Below are positions 1 to 8,439 of a DNA stretch of 64,000 bases, in pieces. The notes under the pieces were generated by a model, which saw nothing but the letters and a program-made list of their open reading frames with translations, did not search any database and was not told the origin of the DNA. Within the stretch, counting starts at the first letter, position 1; every line of letters begins with the position of its first letter. The stretch spans positions 5,462,001 through 5,526,000 of the forward strand of contig NZ_CP126093.1 of the NCBI RefSeq assembly GCF_030123065.1. Direction: 5' to 3'. This DNA comes from Neobacillus sp. DY30. GTDB lineage: Bacteria; Bacillota; Bacilli; Bacillales; Cytobacillaceae. The translations under genes were made by a program, and so were the position numbers.

Positions 1-243
1 ACCTGTTCCAACGCGTGCCGCCATCCCAATACAGAACGCTTGAAATGGGGAAATGCTTTCTTTAGAACCAGTTCTCCCCTCCATTAATACACGGACCATT
101 TCCTTTAACATTCGAAACTGTACAAAATTCGATTTAAATGTGAAATAAAAACCGAATAAAACTAGCATAATAATTAATAACTTTGACCATAGAAAATCAT
201 TTGTTAAGCTAATAATATCATGAAATAATTGTTGCATGTTCAT
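1..243 (-). CDS. glnT: Sodium:amino-acid symporter (AGCS family), N-terminal part, probably GlnT
   Basis: The first 81 codons of a membrane symporter; the rest lies beyond the left edge. The product begins MNMQQLFHDIISLTND, has one hydrophobic segment (about residues 19-34), then the family hallmark FVQFRMLKEMVRVL and the start of the ARVGTG segment, as in Na+/alanine-glutamine carriers. The start at 243 is chosen because AGGAG lies 6 nt upstream; another ATG at 247 is out of frame and too close. Next to it lie remnants of glsA, glnK and glnL, the order of the B. subtilis glutamine locus, so glutamine is the likely substrate (inference). Whether the gene is intact outside the window cannot be seen. 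Confidence 0.8.
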   Translation of the reverse strand, partial: MNMQQLFHDIISLTNDFLWSKLLIIMLVLFGFYFTFKSNFVQFRMLKEMVRVLMEGRTGSKESISPFQAFCIGMAARVGTG

Positions 244-299
244 TCATCACTCCTGTAAAAGTTTAGTAGTTTGATATCAAAATATACATATTTAGCGAC

Positions 300-461
300 T
301 TATTGTCTTCCTTTATTATTTTCGCCAGACATTATGCTTTTTAAGTGAGCGGTTTGTCCTTTAGTAGCATAGGGTTTATAATGTGTTACCCATTCGTCTA
401 AGCAAGATTTCCTTATACTATTAACCTTAATGTTTCGCTCTTTTAACATCCCTGCGACCAT
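300..461 (-). pseudogene. glsA: glsA remnant (glutaminase N-terminus)
   Basis: A 53-codon frame with a good ribosome binding site (AAGGTGG, 7 nt before ATG 461). Residues about 15-39 contain LDEWVTHYKPYATKGQTAH, which matches the N-terminal segment of GlsA-type glutaminases (DWVEYYRPFAANGQSA in B. subtilis GlsA1, from memory). The normal continuation YIPAL is replaced by about 14 unrelated codons and a stop, and the remaining roughly 270 residues with the Ser/Lys/Tyr active site are missing. It sits just upstream of glnT on the same strand, as in the glsA-glnT operon. Most simply an internally deleted glutaminase gene; it cannot encode an active enzyme. Confidence 0.65.
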
Positions 462-783
462 ATTATTCCACCTTTCTAATTTTTTAATTTAAACTTTCAA
501 CCTTTCATCCCCCTCTACTGAAAAAAATAATAATAGACTAGTATAAAAATTAAAAAAATTAACTATCCTTAAGCGCTTTCAAATTTTTCTATAAGAACTT
601 AGCTTTAATTTATAACTGGAACTATATAATGTTACAGAAAACTACAAAAAATCTACAAAATTTTGTTCATTTTCGTATTTTAATGGACTTTATTCAGCAG
701 GAAAATTTGATTACTCATCCTCCTTTCAAGCCCAATACCCAAGTTTTTTCTTTTATTTCACTTATTCTTGCCTCTTTTAAATA
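462..783. other. AT-rich divergent intergenic region
   Basis: No coding frame is convincing here. It is the former control region between the glsA-glnT side and the glnK-glnL side. At 568-581 the minus strand reads TGAAAGCGCTTAAG, matching the cre consensus TGWAANCGNTNWCA at 12 of 14 positions, a possible CcpA site. Nothing else is recognised. Confidence 0.35.
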
Positions 784-1120
784 GTGAAAACCAACCGCTT
801 TCAAAATAGGCCTTTGGTAATCGGATTTATTGGCCTTTTAATCGAAATACTGTCCGACTGTGTAGAACTAATTATTCAATATTTCGTATTAGAAACAACG
901 ATTACGTTCGTGGAACTAAATGATATGATCATGGTCGTATTTGCCCACAGTTTTATTGTTATAAGCTTATTTAGGAACACCTTCAACAGGAATTGGACTC
1001 TCATATGTAAGTGAAGTAGTGCAAGTCCTTGAAGGAGTGATTCAATTTCAAAATAATCATAACAACGGCATTGTTTTTTTAATTAAGTTACCGATTATTA
1101 ATTTGACTCAGAAAGGGTAA
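784..1120 (+). pseudogene. glnK: glnK-type sensor histidine kinase remnant
   Basis: Two ends of a histidine kinase are fused. Frame 784-1014 (GTG start) encodes two hydrophobic segments (LVIGFIGLLIEILSDC and MIMVVFAHSFIVISLF) typical of the membrane N-terminus. From 971 in another frame, LGTPSTGIGLSYVSE and on to a stop at 1118-1120 is the last part of an HATPase domain (G box, then KLP-type ending). The DHp domain, H box and N box, about 300 codons, are gone, and the junction changes frame. The 3' end lies 11 nt before the glnL-like remnant, as in a glnK-glnL operon. Non-functional. Confidence 0.7.
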
Positions 1121-1131
1121 GGGTGGGTTCC

Positions 1132-1485
1132 ATGCGTTTTTTTAACTGATGATGATTGCGCTATTCGTTCAATCTTAAGGCAAATTATAGAAGACGAAGA
1201 CCTAGGAGAAGTGGTTGAGGAAGCGGAAGATGGCGACCTATAAGAAGGACACATTTTGAATTTAAAACAAATTGATATTTATTTATTGATTTATTAATGC
1301 CAATCCGCGATGGAATTGAAACAATTCGCCATTTAAAAGGTACGTTTTCTGGAAAAGTTATCATGATTTCACAAGTTGAATCAAAAGAACTGATTGCCGA
1401 AGCTTACTCTCCGCCAAAAGTTTACAAATCAAATATTTGGAATTGCAAAAAAATAAAACTATACATGCAACTCAAACTCGAGTAA
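1132..1485 (+). pseudogene. glnL: glnL-type response regulator remnant
   Basis: ATG at 1132 follows GGGTGG and begins MRFF; a lost base or two then shifts frame, after which DDDCAIRSILRQIIEDED reads as the acidic pocket and helix 1 of a receiver domain. Further stops and a second shift occur around 1240-1296. LMPIRDGIETIRHL (from 1294) carries the segment after the phospho-acceptor and GKVIMISQVESKELIAEAY the switch Thr/Ser region. The sequence dissolves after about 1410, and the C-terminal output domain is absent. It resembles GlnL (YcbB) of B. subtilis, the partner of GlnK. At least three lesions; clearly dead. Confidence 0.75.
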
Positions 1486-1689
1486 ATACAAAAAAATTCA
1501 TTCAAGTATTTTTTTATGAAATGAAACGCTTGAATTCAGAGGAAATATTTAAGTATAGGTAGTTATTATTGGATAAACCATCATCTATATTTTAGCTTTA
1601 CAGAGTTTTGAAGTTTCACTTGATTGATTTTAATATTGAGTTGGTTTTCTAAGATGTATAGTGAAGTTTAGTGAAATTGAAGATCCGTA

Positions 1690-1732
1690 AAAAACCAAAA
1701 TAACCGAACATTGTTTGGTTATTTTGGTTTTT
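1690..1732. terminator. Bidirectional terminator after bioI
   Basis: Inverted repeat AAAACCAAAATAACC / GGTTATTTTGGTTTT (about 1690-1705 and 1717-1732) with T runs on both strands. It lies 42 nt past the bioI stop and would end the biotin operon on the minus strand. The rest of 1486-1773 shows no gene. Confidence 0.85.
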
Positions 1733-1773
1733 CCATTAAGAATTTCAAAATAAAACAGATTCTATATTCAACC

Positions 1774-3000
1774 TTAGGTAAAAGTAATTGGCAGTTCTTT
1801 TAGCGATCGAAAACCTGTAAGTTTTCTCCATTGTAGGTAAGGAGTAGCAATTTGAAGGTTGGGCAATCGCTGTACGAGTGTATGAATAGCAATTTGTGCT
1901 TCTAATCGGGCTAATGAGGAACCTAAACAGAAATGAACACCATATCCAAAGGCAATATGAGGATTAGGATTCCTAGTTATATCAAGCACATTAGCATGAA
2001 AGAATTTTTTCGGATCTCGATTGGCAGCTCCTAAAAGGATATATACTTGTTCACCTTTTTTTATGGTCGTCCCATTAAATTCAATATCTTCTGATGCAAG
2101 GCGAGCTGTCATCTGGGTTGGGCTCTCATAGCGTAAAAACTCCTCAACTGCCCTTTCAATTAGCGATGGTCTTTGCTTTAGCTCCACTAATTGCTCAGGG
2201 TGATTTAATAAGGAAAGGACCGAATTGCTAATGAGATTTACGGTTGTTTCATGTCCAGCAATAACAAGTAAAATACAAGTTGACAGTAATTCTTCTTCTG
2301 TTAACTTGTCACCCTGCTGTTCCTCTTTAATTAACATGCTAATCAGGTCATATTGAGGGTTATGTTTCCGCTTTGTAATCAGCTCTCTAAAATAATCTAG
2401 TAACCTTCTAATCGTATCGTTACCATTTGCTAATCCCATTCTCGTTCGAGTAAAATCTATTGTTTGAATTAAGGTTACAGCCCATTCTCTAAATTGATTC
2501 CTTTCCTCCGCTGGAACTCCTAAAATTTTAGCTATAATGAGGCTGGCTAAAGGAAACGCATAATCTGAAACAACATCCATTCCTTTCTTATTCTCCACCT
2601 TATTCAGTAGCTCATTAACAGTTTGTTCTATATAAGGACGATAAGCTTCAATAACACTTGGAGTAAATACATTACTTACGAGCATTCGTAACCGCTTATG
2701 ATCAGGCTGATTCTTAAAAAGCATCATGTCATTCTGTATATTTTTAAGATGCTCATACTTTTTTGATGTCTGTGGTAAAGGAATACGATTTTGAAATCGG
2801 GCATCTTTAAGGATCGCTACTGCCTCTTCATATCCGGTTACATACCATCCTGGATATTTTACTGAATTCCCCCAGTAGATAGGATTAACGGACCGCAGCT
2901 TATCATAATAAGGATAAGGATTTCTTAAAAATTCATGAGAAGTAAGCGAAAATGGTCTGGTTATCATTTCTTCTAAATGTTCATTTAAAACATTCTTCAT
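1774..3000 (-). CDS. bioI: Cytochrome P450 BioI (pimelate-forming)
   Basis: 408-aa soluble P450 of the CYP107H type. Known role of the family: oxidative cleavage of an acyl-ACP chain to pimeloyl-ACP, the carbon skeleton for biotin. Visible motifs: I-helix AGHETT (248-253), ExxR (E287-R290), and the heme loop FGYGVHFCLG with axial Cys358. Length is normal. It is the last gene of the biotin operon, 94 nt after bioB, as in the B. subtilis order W-A-F-D-B-I. Because bioF and most of bioD are missing upstream, its product may have no local use unless those functions are encoded elsewhere. Confidence 0.93.
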   Translation of the reverse strand: MKNVLNEHLEEMITRPFSLTSHEFLRNPYPYYDKLRSVNPIYWGNSVKYPGWYVTGYEEAVAILKDARFQNRIPLPQTSKKYEHLKNIQNDMMLFKNQPDHKRLRMLVSNVFTPSVIEAYRPYIEQTVNELLNKVENKKGMDVVSDYAFPLASLIIAKILGVPAEERNQFREWAVTLIQTIDFTRTRMGLANGNDTIRRLLDYFRELITKRKHNPQYDLISMLIKEEQQGDKLTEEELLSTCILLVIAGHETTVNLISNSVLSLLNHPEQLVELKQRPSLIERAVEEFLRYESPTQMTARLASEDIEFNGTTIKKGEQVYILLGAANRDPKKFFHANVLDITRNPNPHIAFGYGVHFCLGSSLARLEAQIAIHTLVQRLPNLQIATPYLQWRKLTGFRSLKELPITFT

Positions 3001-3094
3001 TTCATGCCCCCTACAAATTCAATCCTATTCGTTTTCAATAGATGCGACCATAATAATAAATACATCTATAGAAAACTCTTGGAAACTCTTTTTA

Positions 3095-4102
3095 TTAATT
3101 TTCCCCTGCTAGACTAGCTTTCATTTCTTCTACCGACTCAACCTCAAATCCTAAATCAACTAACATTTTGTGATCTTCACTTTCCGCTTGCCCTGCTGTT
3201 GTTAAGTAATCTCCGACAAAGATGGAATTTGCTGCATATAGTCCTAATGGTTGTAGTGAACGTAGGTTGACTTCTCGGCCGCCTGAAATTCGAATTTCCT
3301 TTGTTGGATTGATAAAACGAAATAATGCCAAGACTTTTAAACAGTAAATTGGATTTAATTCTTTTACTCCTTCTAGTGGAGTACCATCAATGGCGTGTAA
3401 AAAATTTATAGGGATGGAATCTGCATCAAGGGCTTTTAAGCTGTTAGCCATATCGACCACATCCTGCTTTGTTTCCTTCATCCCTATAATGACACCAGAA
3501 CATGGAGACATTCCTGATTCTTTTACCATTTCTACCGTATTGACTCGATCATCATACGTATGTGAAGTGGTAATATTTGCATGGTTGCCTGATGAGGTAT
3601 TGATATTATGATTGTACCGATCTACCCCGGCTTCCTTTAGTCGCTGAGCTTGTTCCGGCTTTAACAGACCAAGACAGGCACAAACTTTTAATCCATATGA
3701 GTCCTTGATTTCCTTTACCGCTTCAACCACTTGATCAACTTCTCGATTAGATGGCCCTCTACCACTTGCAACAATACAATAGGTTCCTATATTTAAATCA
3801 TGTGCACGCTTTGCTCCTTCTAAAATGGTGTCCTTGTTTACCATTCTGTAAGAGTTAATCGGTGCTGTCGAAATAGAAGATTGAGAGCAATAGCCACAGT
3901 TCTCCGGACAAAGTCCAGACTTTGCATTCATGATCATATTAAGCTTTACTTTTTTTCCATAAACACGCTTTCTTATTTGAAAAGCAGCATGCATGAGCAA
4001 CAATACGTCATCATCTGGACATTCTAAGATTGACAGGGCTTCCTCATTTGATACTTCTATCCCACCTAACACTTGACCAGCAAGTTCCATCCATTGATTC
4101 AT
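3095..4102 (-). CDS. bioB: Biotin synthase
   Basis: 335-aa radical-SAM enzyme that inserts sulfur into dethiobiotin. The [4Fe-4S]/SAM motif is CPENCGYC (C65, C69, C72); conserved YNHNINTS and SGGRE segments are present. Length is normal for BioB. Its start codon overlaps the stop of the bioF'-'bioD chimera by 4 nt, so translational coupling to the upstream frame has survived the deletion. It appears intact and could support growth on supplied dethiobiotin (inference). Confidence 0.96.
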   Translation of the reverse strand: MNQWMELAGQVLGGIEVSNEEALSILECPDDDVLLLMHAAFQIRKRVYGKKVKLNMIMNAKSGLCPENCGYCSQSSISTAPINSYRMVNKDTILEGAKRAHDLNIGTYCIVASGRGPSNREVDQVVEAVKEIKDSYGLKVCACLGLLKPEQAQRLKEAGVDRYNHNINTSSGNHANITTSHTYDDRVNTVEMVKESGMSPCSGVIIGMKETKQDVVDMANSLKALDADSIPINFLHAIDGTPLEGVKELNPIYCLKVLALFRFINPTKEIRISGGREVNLRSLQPLGLYAANSIFVGDYLTTAGQAESEDHKMLVDLGFEVESVEEMKASLAGEN

Positions 4103-4488
4103 CTTCCTACCTCCATCTGATTTATTAATAATGTCATATCGATGTGACCCTTTACGATATTTTTAATGTTTTCATGTGTTATTTCTTTAAGTTTAGGGGT
4201 TATTCCTAATATAGGGACTCCACATAACTCTTCGATTAGTTTCGGGTTTGTTATTTCGGCAAGGTCAGGATGATGACTTATGCCGTTGATTACAATTCCG
4301 GCAATCCTAAGTCCTATACTTTTTGCATATTGGACGGTTAAAAAAGTATGATTGATGGTACCTAGATTAGGTCGAGCTACAATAACAATTGGCAGCTCTA
4401 AAGCTTTCATCGTTCGTACCTTTCGATTCAAGCCAGCCTCTTTCGTCTTGTCTAAGCGATGACGTAACCATCCATCAAACTTCAACAA
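4099..4488 (-). pseudogene. bioF'-'bioD in-frame deletion chimera
   Basis: 129-codon frame. Residues 1-27, ending KEAGLNRKVRTM, match the N-terminus of 8-amino-7-oxononanoate synthase (BioF begins ...FDxWLxxRLxxxKEAGxxR...). From residue about 28 (ALELPIVIVARPNLGTINHT) it matches the C-terminal half of dethiobiotin synthetase BioD up to its normal stop. Missing are nearly all of BioF, including the PLP lysine, and the front half of BioD with its P-loop; from family lengths about 1.4 kb is deleted. The frame was kept: the bioF start still overlaps bioA by 14 nt and the bioD end still overlaps bioB by 4 nt. Neither activity can remain. An assembly collapse is the alternative. Confidence 0.85.
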
Positions 4489-5833
4489 ATCTTACCCCAT
4501 TTGTTACTTCACTGATTGCTTCTTTCATGATCATAACCATGGCTCTCAGGTCATCCCTTGTACTAACGAGCGGAGGCATAAACACAATGACATCACCCAA
4601 TGATCTTGTTAGCATACCTAGCTCTCTCATTTTCAGGGTAACCTGAAAACCTACTCGTTTTTCAGCAGGATAAGGCTCCTTTGTTTCCTTTGAGTGAACA
4701 AGCTCGATTCCACACATAAAACCAAGTTGTCTGATGTCTCCTACGTGTGGGAGTGATTGCAGCTCATTAAGGAGTAAATGAAGGTACTCTGAATTGTTGG
4801 CTACCTGTTCTACGATTTTTTCAGATTCAAACAAACGTAAATTTTCAAGTGCAACGGCACATCCTAGCTGATTTCCCGTATAAGAATGACCATGGAACAA
4901 CGTTTTTAACTTTTGATAGTCATCATAAAATGCCATGTAGATTTCCTCGGTTGTTAATGTAGCAGCAATGGGCAAATAGCCTCCTGTAATTCCTTTCCCG
5001 ATTGCCATAATGTCTGGCTGGACACTTTCATGTTCACATGCAAACATTTTTCCGGTGCGGCCAAAACCCGTTGCCACTTCATCTACAATCAGTAAGACAC
5101 CATATTTTGTACAAAGCTCACGTACACCGGTCAAAAACCCTTCTGGCATCCTAATTATGCCTCCTGCTCCTTGGACAATCGATTCAATTGTAAGTGCAGC
5201 GATTTCTCGATGATTTTCAATCAGTAACTGTTCAAGCGTATTTAAACATTCATCGCGGCACTGGGCCGGATCACCACTCTCAAAACGATATACATAAGGA
5301 ATGGGTGCCTTACAACTCTCAAACATTAATGGGCCGTATACTTGATGGTATAGCGCAATCGAACCGACACTTACAGCACCAATCGTATCGCCATGGTAGC
5401 CATTTTGCATGGAGATAAATTTTTGTTTCTCTGGCTTACCGATGTTCTTCCAATATTGAAAAGCCATCTTAAGAGCAATTTCCATCGCTTCTGCTCCACT
5501 ATCTGAATAAAAGACACGTGTCAGCTTTTCAGGACTTATTTTAATTAGTTTTTCAGCAAGCTCTGTTGCTGGCACATTGGTCATACCCAATAAGGTTGAG
5601 TGCGCAATTTTTCCAAGTTGTTTTGTAATTGCGTCATCTAATTCCTTTTTTCTGTGTCCATGTACATTAAGCCAAACAGAAGAAAAGCCATCGTAATATT
5701 CCTTACCATCAATGTCTTTCACTTTAATTCCTTTTCCACTCTCAATAATCAAAGGATTTTCATCGTAATCTTTCATTTGCGTGAAAGGCAGCCAAAGATG
5801 CTTTTTACTTTTTTCAATTAATTCTTGTGTCAT
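4475..5833 (-). CDS. bioA: Adenosylmethionine-8-amino-7-oxononanoate aminotransferase
   Basis: 452-aa class III PLP aminotransferase that makes 7,8-diaminopelargonate from KAPA. Typical N-terminus [25 protein letters not shown] in the cofactor domain; [12 protein letters not shown] (about 251-262) and the PLP lysine K280 in AIGKGITGG. Full length, no lesions. It overlaps bioW by 20 nt at the start and the chimera by 14 nt at the end. The substrate KAPA would have to come from a BioF encoded elsewhere, since the local gene is deleted. Confidence 0.95.
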   Translation of the reverse strand: MTQELIEKSKKHLWLPFTQMKDYDENPLIIESGKGIKVKDIDGKEYYDGFSSVWLNVHGHRKKELDDAITKQLGKIAHSTLLGMTNVPATELAEKLIKISPEKLTRVFYSDSGAEAMEIALKMAFQYWKNIGKPEKQKFISMQNGYHGDTIGAVSVGSIALYHQVYGPLMFESCKAPIPYVYRFESGDPAQCRDECLNTLEQLLIENHREIAALTIESIVQGAGGIIRMPEGFLTGVRELCTKYGVLLIVDEVATGFGRTGKMFACEHESVQPDIMAIGKGITGGYLPIAATLTTEEIYMAFYDDYQKLKTLFHGHSYTGNQLGCAVALENLRLFESEKIVEQVANNSEYLHLLLNELQSLPHVGDIRQLGFMCGIELVHSKETKEPYPAEKRVGFQVTLKMRELGMLTRSLGDVIVFMPPLVSTRDDLRAMVMIMKEAISEVTNGVRFVEV

Positions 5834-6599
5834 TTTCTTCCTCCCATTGTATGAAGACGGGCTGTTTTTCTAAGTAGTGTATGTATGAATTCGGATTTCT
5901 TAAGCAATCAACAAAAAAAATCCGACAGCCTCGTTCATCTCCGTATTCTTTTAGCTTAGTAATCCGTTGATAGCCTAGCCTTTTAGTTGCAACATACCCT
6001 GTTATGTATTCAGGATCATCTGACCAACATAATTCCGCGACAGTAGCTGGATGCTCACATACCTTTGTTGCAAGGACTAGTGCCTCCTTAATTCTGGAGT
6101 TTTTAGGCATCTTGTAGTAGTCAGCCCATTTTTCAAAATTAGTGTTCAACCAGTCCATTCTGGAAACACGCACGCCTTTATCATTCCGATCATCAAAACG
6201 TTCACCTGAATGAACATCAATTAATATAGCACCCCTAATTATTGAATATTCAGTCATATGTTGATAGGCTTTTTCAATAACCTGCCTTTTGATGCCAGCC
6301 TTCTCCAAAAGCTTTCTACACAATTCTTGTCCCATATCTACTGATTCCACTATATTTGTCGCAACCTGTAATGGCTTTATAAGTTTAATAGGCTCTTCAA
6401 TCAATTCAAATTGAATCTGCATAAAATCCGGATTTCCTCTTGAATGATGTATACCTTTTTCCAGTAAATCATTCACTGCTTGTTTCATATGGCTATAGGT
6501 TGATAGTAGTTCCCCGCCAGATATATGCTTTCCCCCATGTTCATGTGATCCATTCTTGGCAGCTCTCATTCTAACGCTATAATACTTTTCGGCTTCCAT
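5814..6599 (-). CDS. bioW: 6-carboxyhexanoate-CoA ligase (pimeloyl-CoA synthetase)
   Basis: 261-aa BioW, which activates pimelate to pimeloyl-CoA with ATP. Family features seen: N-terminal [25 protein letters not shown], the central [24 protein letters not shown], and the C-terminal GCRIFFVDC. Length is normal. It is the first gene of the operon, 61 nt from the BirA operator. Possession of both BioW and BioI gives two routes to the pimeloyl thioester, as in B. subtilis. Confidence 0.93.
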   Translation of the reverse strand: MEAEKYYSVRMRAAKNGSHEHGGKHISGGELLSTYSHMKQAVNDLLEKGIHHSRGNPDFMQIQFELIEEPIKLIKPLQVATNIVESVDMGQELCRKLLEKAGIKRQVIEKAYQHMTEYSIIRGAILIDVHSGERFDDRNDKGVRVSRMDWLNTNFEKWADYYKMPKNSRIKEALVLATKVCEHPATVAELCWSDDPEYITGYVATKRLGYQRITKLKEYGDERGCRIFFVDCLRNPNSYIHYLEKQPVFIQWEEENDTRIN

Positions 6600-6659
6600 A
6601 CCATCTGTCCTCTTCCTGGTAATTTAATTAAAATAATTCCAATATTTTACCACAAACCT

Positions 6660-6700
6660 CCTATATGTTAACCAAATTATAAAATACGTTAACATATAGG
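6660..6700 (-). promoter_or_regulatory. BirA operator over the bioW promoter
   Basis: A perfect 13-bp inverted repeat, CCTATATGTTAAC (6660-6672) and GTTAACATATAGG (6688-6700), separated by 15 bp. The GTTAAC half-sites with a 14-16 bp spacer are the known form of the Bacillus BirA operator. On the minus strand the spacer carries TATAAT (6676-6681), a good -10 box, so bound BirA would block the bio promoter. A clear -35 at 17 bp is not evident. Confidence 0.9.
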
Positions 6701-6793
6701 ATGTTAATAGTGTTCATTAATTCTGTCAATTCATTTGTGTTTTTTATCTTAGGAATCTGCTAGTCCTTTCAGTTATTTCTGAGTCTATGTAAT

Positions 6794-6886
6794 TTAGAAC
6801 AAAGTATCTTCATCGTGATCTTCTTTAAGAAGAAAGCTATCAACTAATTCTTTAAAGTTGTTTTCAACCAATTTTTTAAACTGGAA
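6794..6886 (-). pseudogene. Unidentified C-terminal coding remnant
   Basis: A short open stretch (about 30 codons, no start) reading FKKLVENNFKELVDSFLLKE then an acidic tail and a stop at 6794. Its composition looks protein-like, but the family is not recognised. The hairpin just upstream (6913-6971) has the GAGGCTGACTCAAAAG form often seen at Bacillus transposon ends, so a decayed mobile-element end is one possibility. Weak call. Confidence 0.2.
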
Positions 6887-6912
6887 TTACTCTATATAAC
6901 TCAAAAAAGATA

Positions 6913-6971
6913 AAAAAAGAGGCTGACTCAAAAGGAAGTTGAATAACAACTCTTTTTAAGTCAGTCTTTTT
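6913..6971. terminator. Large hairpin with T run, orphan
   Basis: GGCTGACT (6921-6928) pairs with AGTCAGTC (6959-6966) with one G-T wobble, extended by A-rich and T-rich flanks, and is followed by TTTTT. An inner hairpin GTTGAATAACAAC sits in the loop. It lies between two divergent genes, where a terminator has no obvious client; it may be left from a lost gene or element. The remainder of 6701-7130 holds no other gene; TATAAT at 7090-7095 is a likely -10 box for the next gene. Confidence 0.45.
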
Positions 6972-7130
6972 GTATTGTTTCAATCCGACTGGACTCTCCG
7001 CACGCTATTGGAAAAGTACCTAGTGCAAATCATTGTTACCTTGTTCGGTGAAAAAATCAATGTGATGAACGGGAATTCCTCGATTATGTTATAATTTAGA
7101 AGGTTTGTTCTTTTGAGAGGAGTTGCTTTT

Positions 7131-8333
7131 TTGGAGTTTTTAGAATCTAAAGCAAATACAAAATCAACTTATATATATCTTTTTATCGTGGGGATTGTCC
7201 TTATTGCCTTTAATCTCCGACCAGCGATTACATCCCTCGGACCGTTGGTGGGTATGATTCAGGAGGACGTGGGACTTGCCCATTGGAGTGCAGGTTTATT
7301 GATGAGTTTACCCTTAGTGGTTTTCGCGGTCATGTCTCCGCTCGTTCCTAAAATAGCAAATAGGCTTACAAACGAATTGACTTTAATTATTGGTTTACTA
7401 TCGCTTTTCATCGGTATTACCATACGGTCAATCCCGATGACTTTTTTCCTTTTCACCGGAACACTTTTGGCTGGATTGGGGATTGCAATTGGAAATGTTC
7501 TGCTGCCGGCTGTTGTGAAGGATAAGTTTCCAGAAAAATTCGGGTTAATGACTAGTGTTTATTCAACATCTATGGGATTAATCGCATCTCTAGCATCAGG
7601 AATTAGTGTTCCATTAGCAATGGATTTACACCTAGGATGGCAGGGAGCCCAAATTGTCTGGGCGATCCCGGTGGTAGTAGCAATTCTGGTGTGGGTCCCC
7701 CTTCGTAAGTATAATTTAAGGGATTCTGGCAGTATACAACAGAGGGACCGTTCAGCCTCTAATAGAATGTGGCGTACACCGCTAGCATGGCAAATTGCTA
7801 TTTTTATGGGATTTCAGTCCTTTTTATTTTATGTAACCATTTCATGGCTTCCTGAAATCTTACAAAGTCATGGACTGAGTATGGGAACAGCAGGTTGGCT
7901 GCTTTCCTTTACTCAATTGGTAGGATTGCCCGCTAGTTTCTTCATTCCAGTTCTCGCAGGACGTGCTCAATCACAAGTTTGGATTGCATTCATGTTAGGG
8001 TTGTGCTCAATTGTCGGTTATAGTGGGTTGCTGTTAGGCACAAGCTTTCCCATTTTAATTGTAAGTATTGCTTTAATCGGTTTCGCATTGGGTGGCGCCT
8101 TTCCGTTGGCACTAAGCTATATTGGTCTTCGCGCGCGGAATGCCAACCAGGCAGCAGAGTTATCTGGAATGGCGCAATCTACCGGTTACATCCTTGCAGC
8201 AATAGGGCCATTGGTTATTGGCTATTTATATGATATGGCGCATTTGTGGACAGTCCCACTCATAACTCTTATTGCCGTTTCAGTGATGGTTATGATTTTT
8301 GGAATGCTGTCTGGTCGCAATAGGTATGTATAA
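7131..8333 (+). CDS. MFS transporter of the CynX/NimT (YycB) type
   Basis: About 400-aa, 12-segment major facilitator. The N-terminus FNLRPAITSLGPLVGMI and the SAGLLMSLPLVVFAVMSP segment are characteristic of the cyanate permease / 2-nitroimidazole exporter family; the true substrate is unknown. The TTG at 7131 is preferred over the TTG at 7113, because GAGAGGAG (7115-7122) lies 8 nt before 7131. It stands alone, with a terminator right behind it. Confidence 0.8.
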   Translation: MEFLESKANTKSTYIYLFIVGIVLIAFNLRPAITSLGPLVGMIQEDVGLAHWSAGLLMSLPLVVFAVMSPLVPKIANRLTNELTLIIGLLSLFIGITIRSIPMTFFLFTGTLLAGLGIAIGNVLLPAVVKDKFPEKFGLMTSVYSTSMGLIASLASGISVPLAMDLHLGWQGAQIVWAIPVVVAILVWVPLRKYNLRDSGSIQQRDRSASNRMWRTPLAWQIAIFMGFQSFLFYVTISWLPEILQSHGLSMGTAGWLLSFTQLVGLPASFFIPVLAGRAQSQVWIAFMLGLCSIVGYSGLLLGTSFPILIVSIALIGFALGGAFPLALSYIGLRARNANQAAELSGMAQSTGYILAAIGPLVIGYLYDMAHLWTVPLITLIAVSVMVMIFGMLSGRNRYV

Positions 8334-8344
8334 AATACAAAATG

Positions 8345-8372
8345 AAACGATTCGCGTGGAGGCGAATCGTTT
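8345..8372 (+). terminator. Terminator of the MFS gene
   Basis: AAACGATTCGC (8345-8355) and GCGAATCGTTT (8362-8372) form an 11-bp stem, followed by a short T-rich tail. Confidence 0.8.
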
Positions 8373-8402
8373 TCTTGTTAATTAGATGAAAATGCAAAAA
8401 AA

Positions 8403-8422
8403 CCGAAGGAATAATCCTTCGG
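8403..8422 (-). terminator. Terminator of the acidic secreted protein gene
   Basis: CCGAAGGA (8403-8410) and TCCTTCGG (8415-8422); on the minus strand the stem is followed by seven T residues. It lies 17 nt past the stop at 8440. Confidence 0.85.
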
Positions 8423-8439
8423 TCCTAATGAAAATGACA

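Noticed and set aside
4099-4488. A genuine small bifunctional BioF-BioD enzyme
   Set aside because: The PLP lysine of BioF and the P-loop of BioD are both missing, so no catalysis is possible; the frame is a deletion product.
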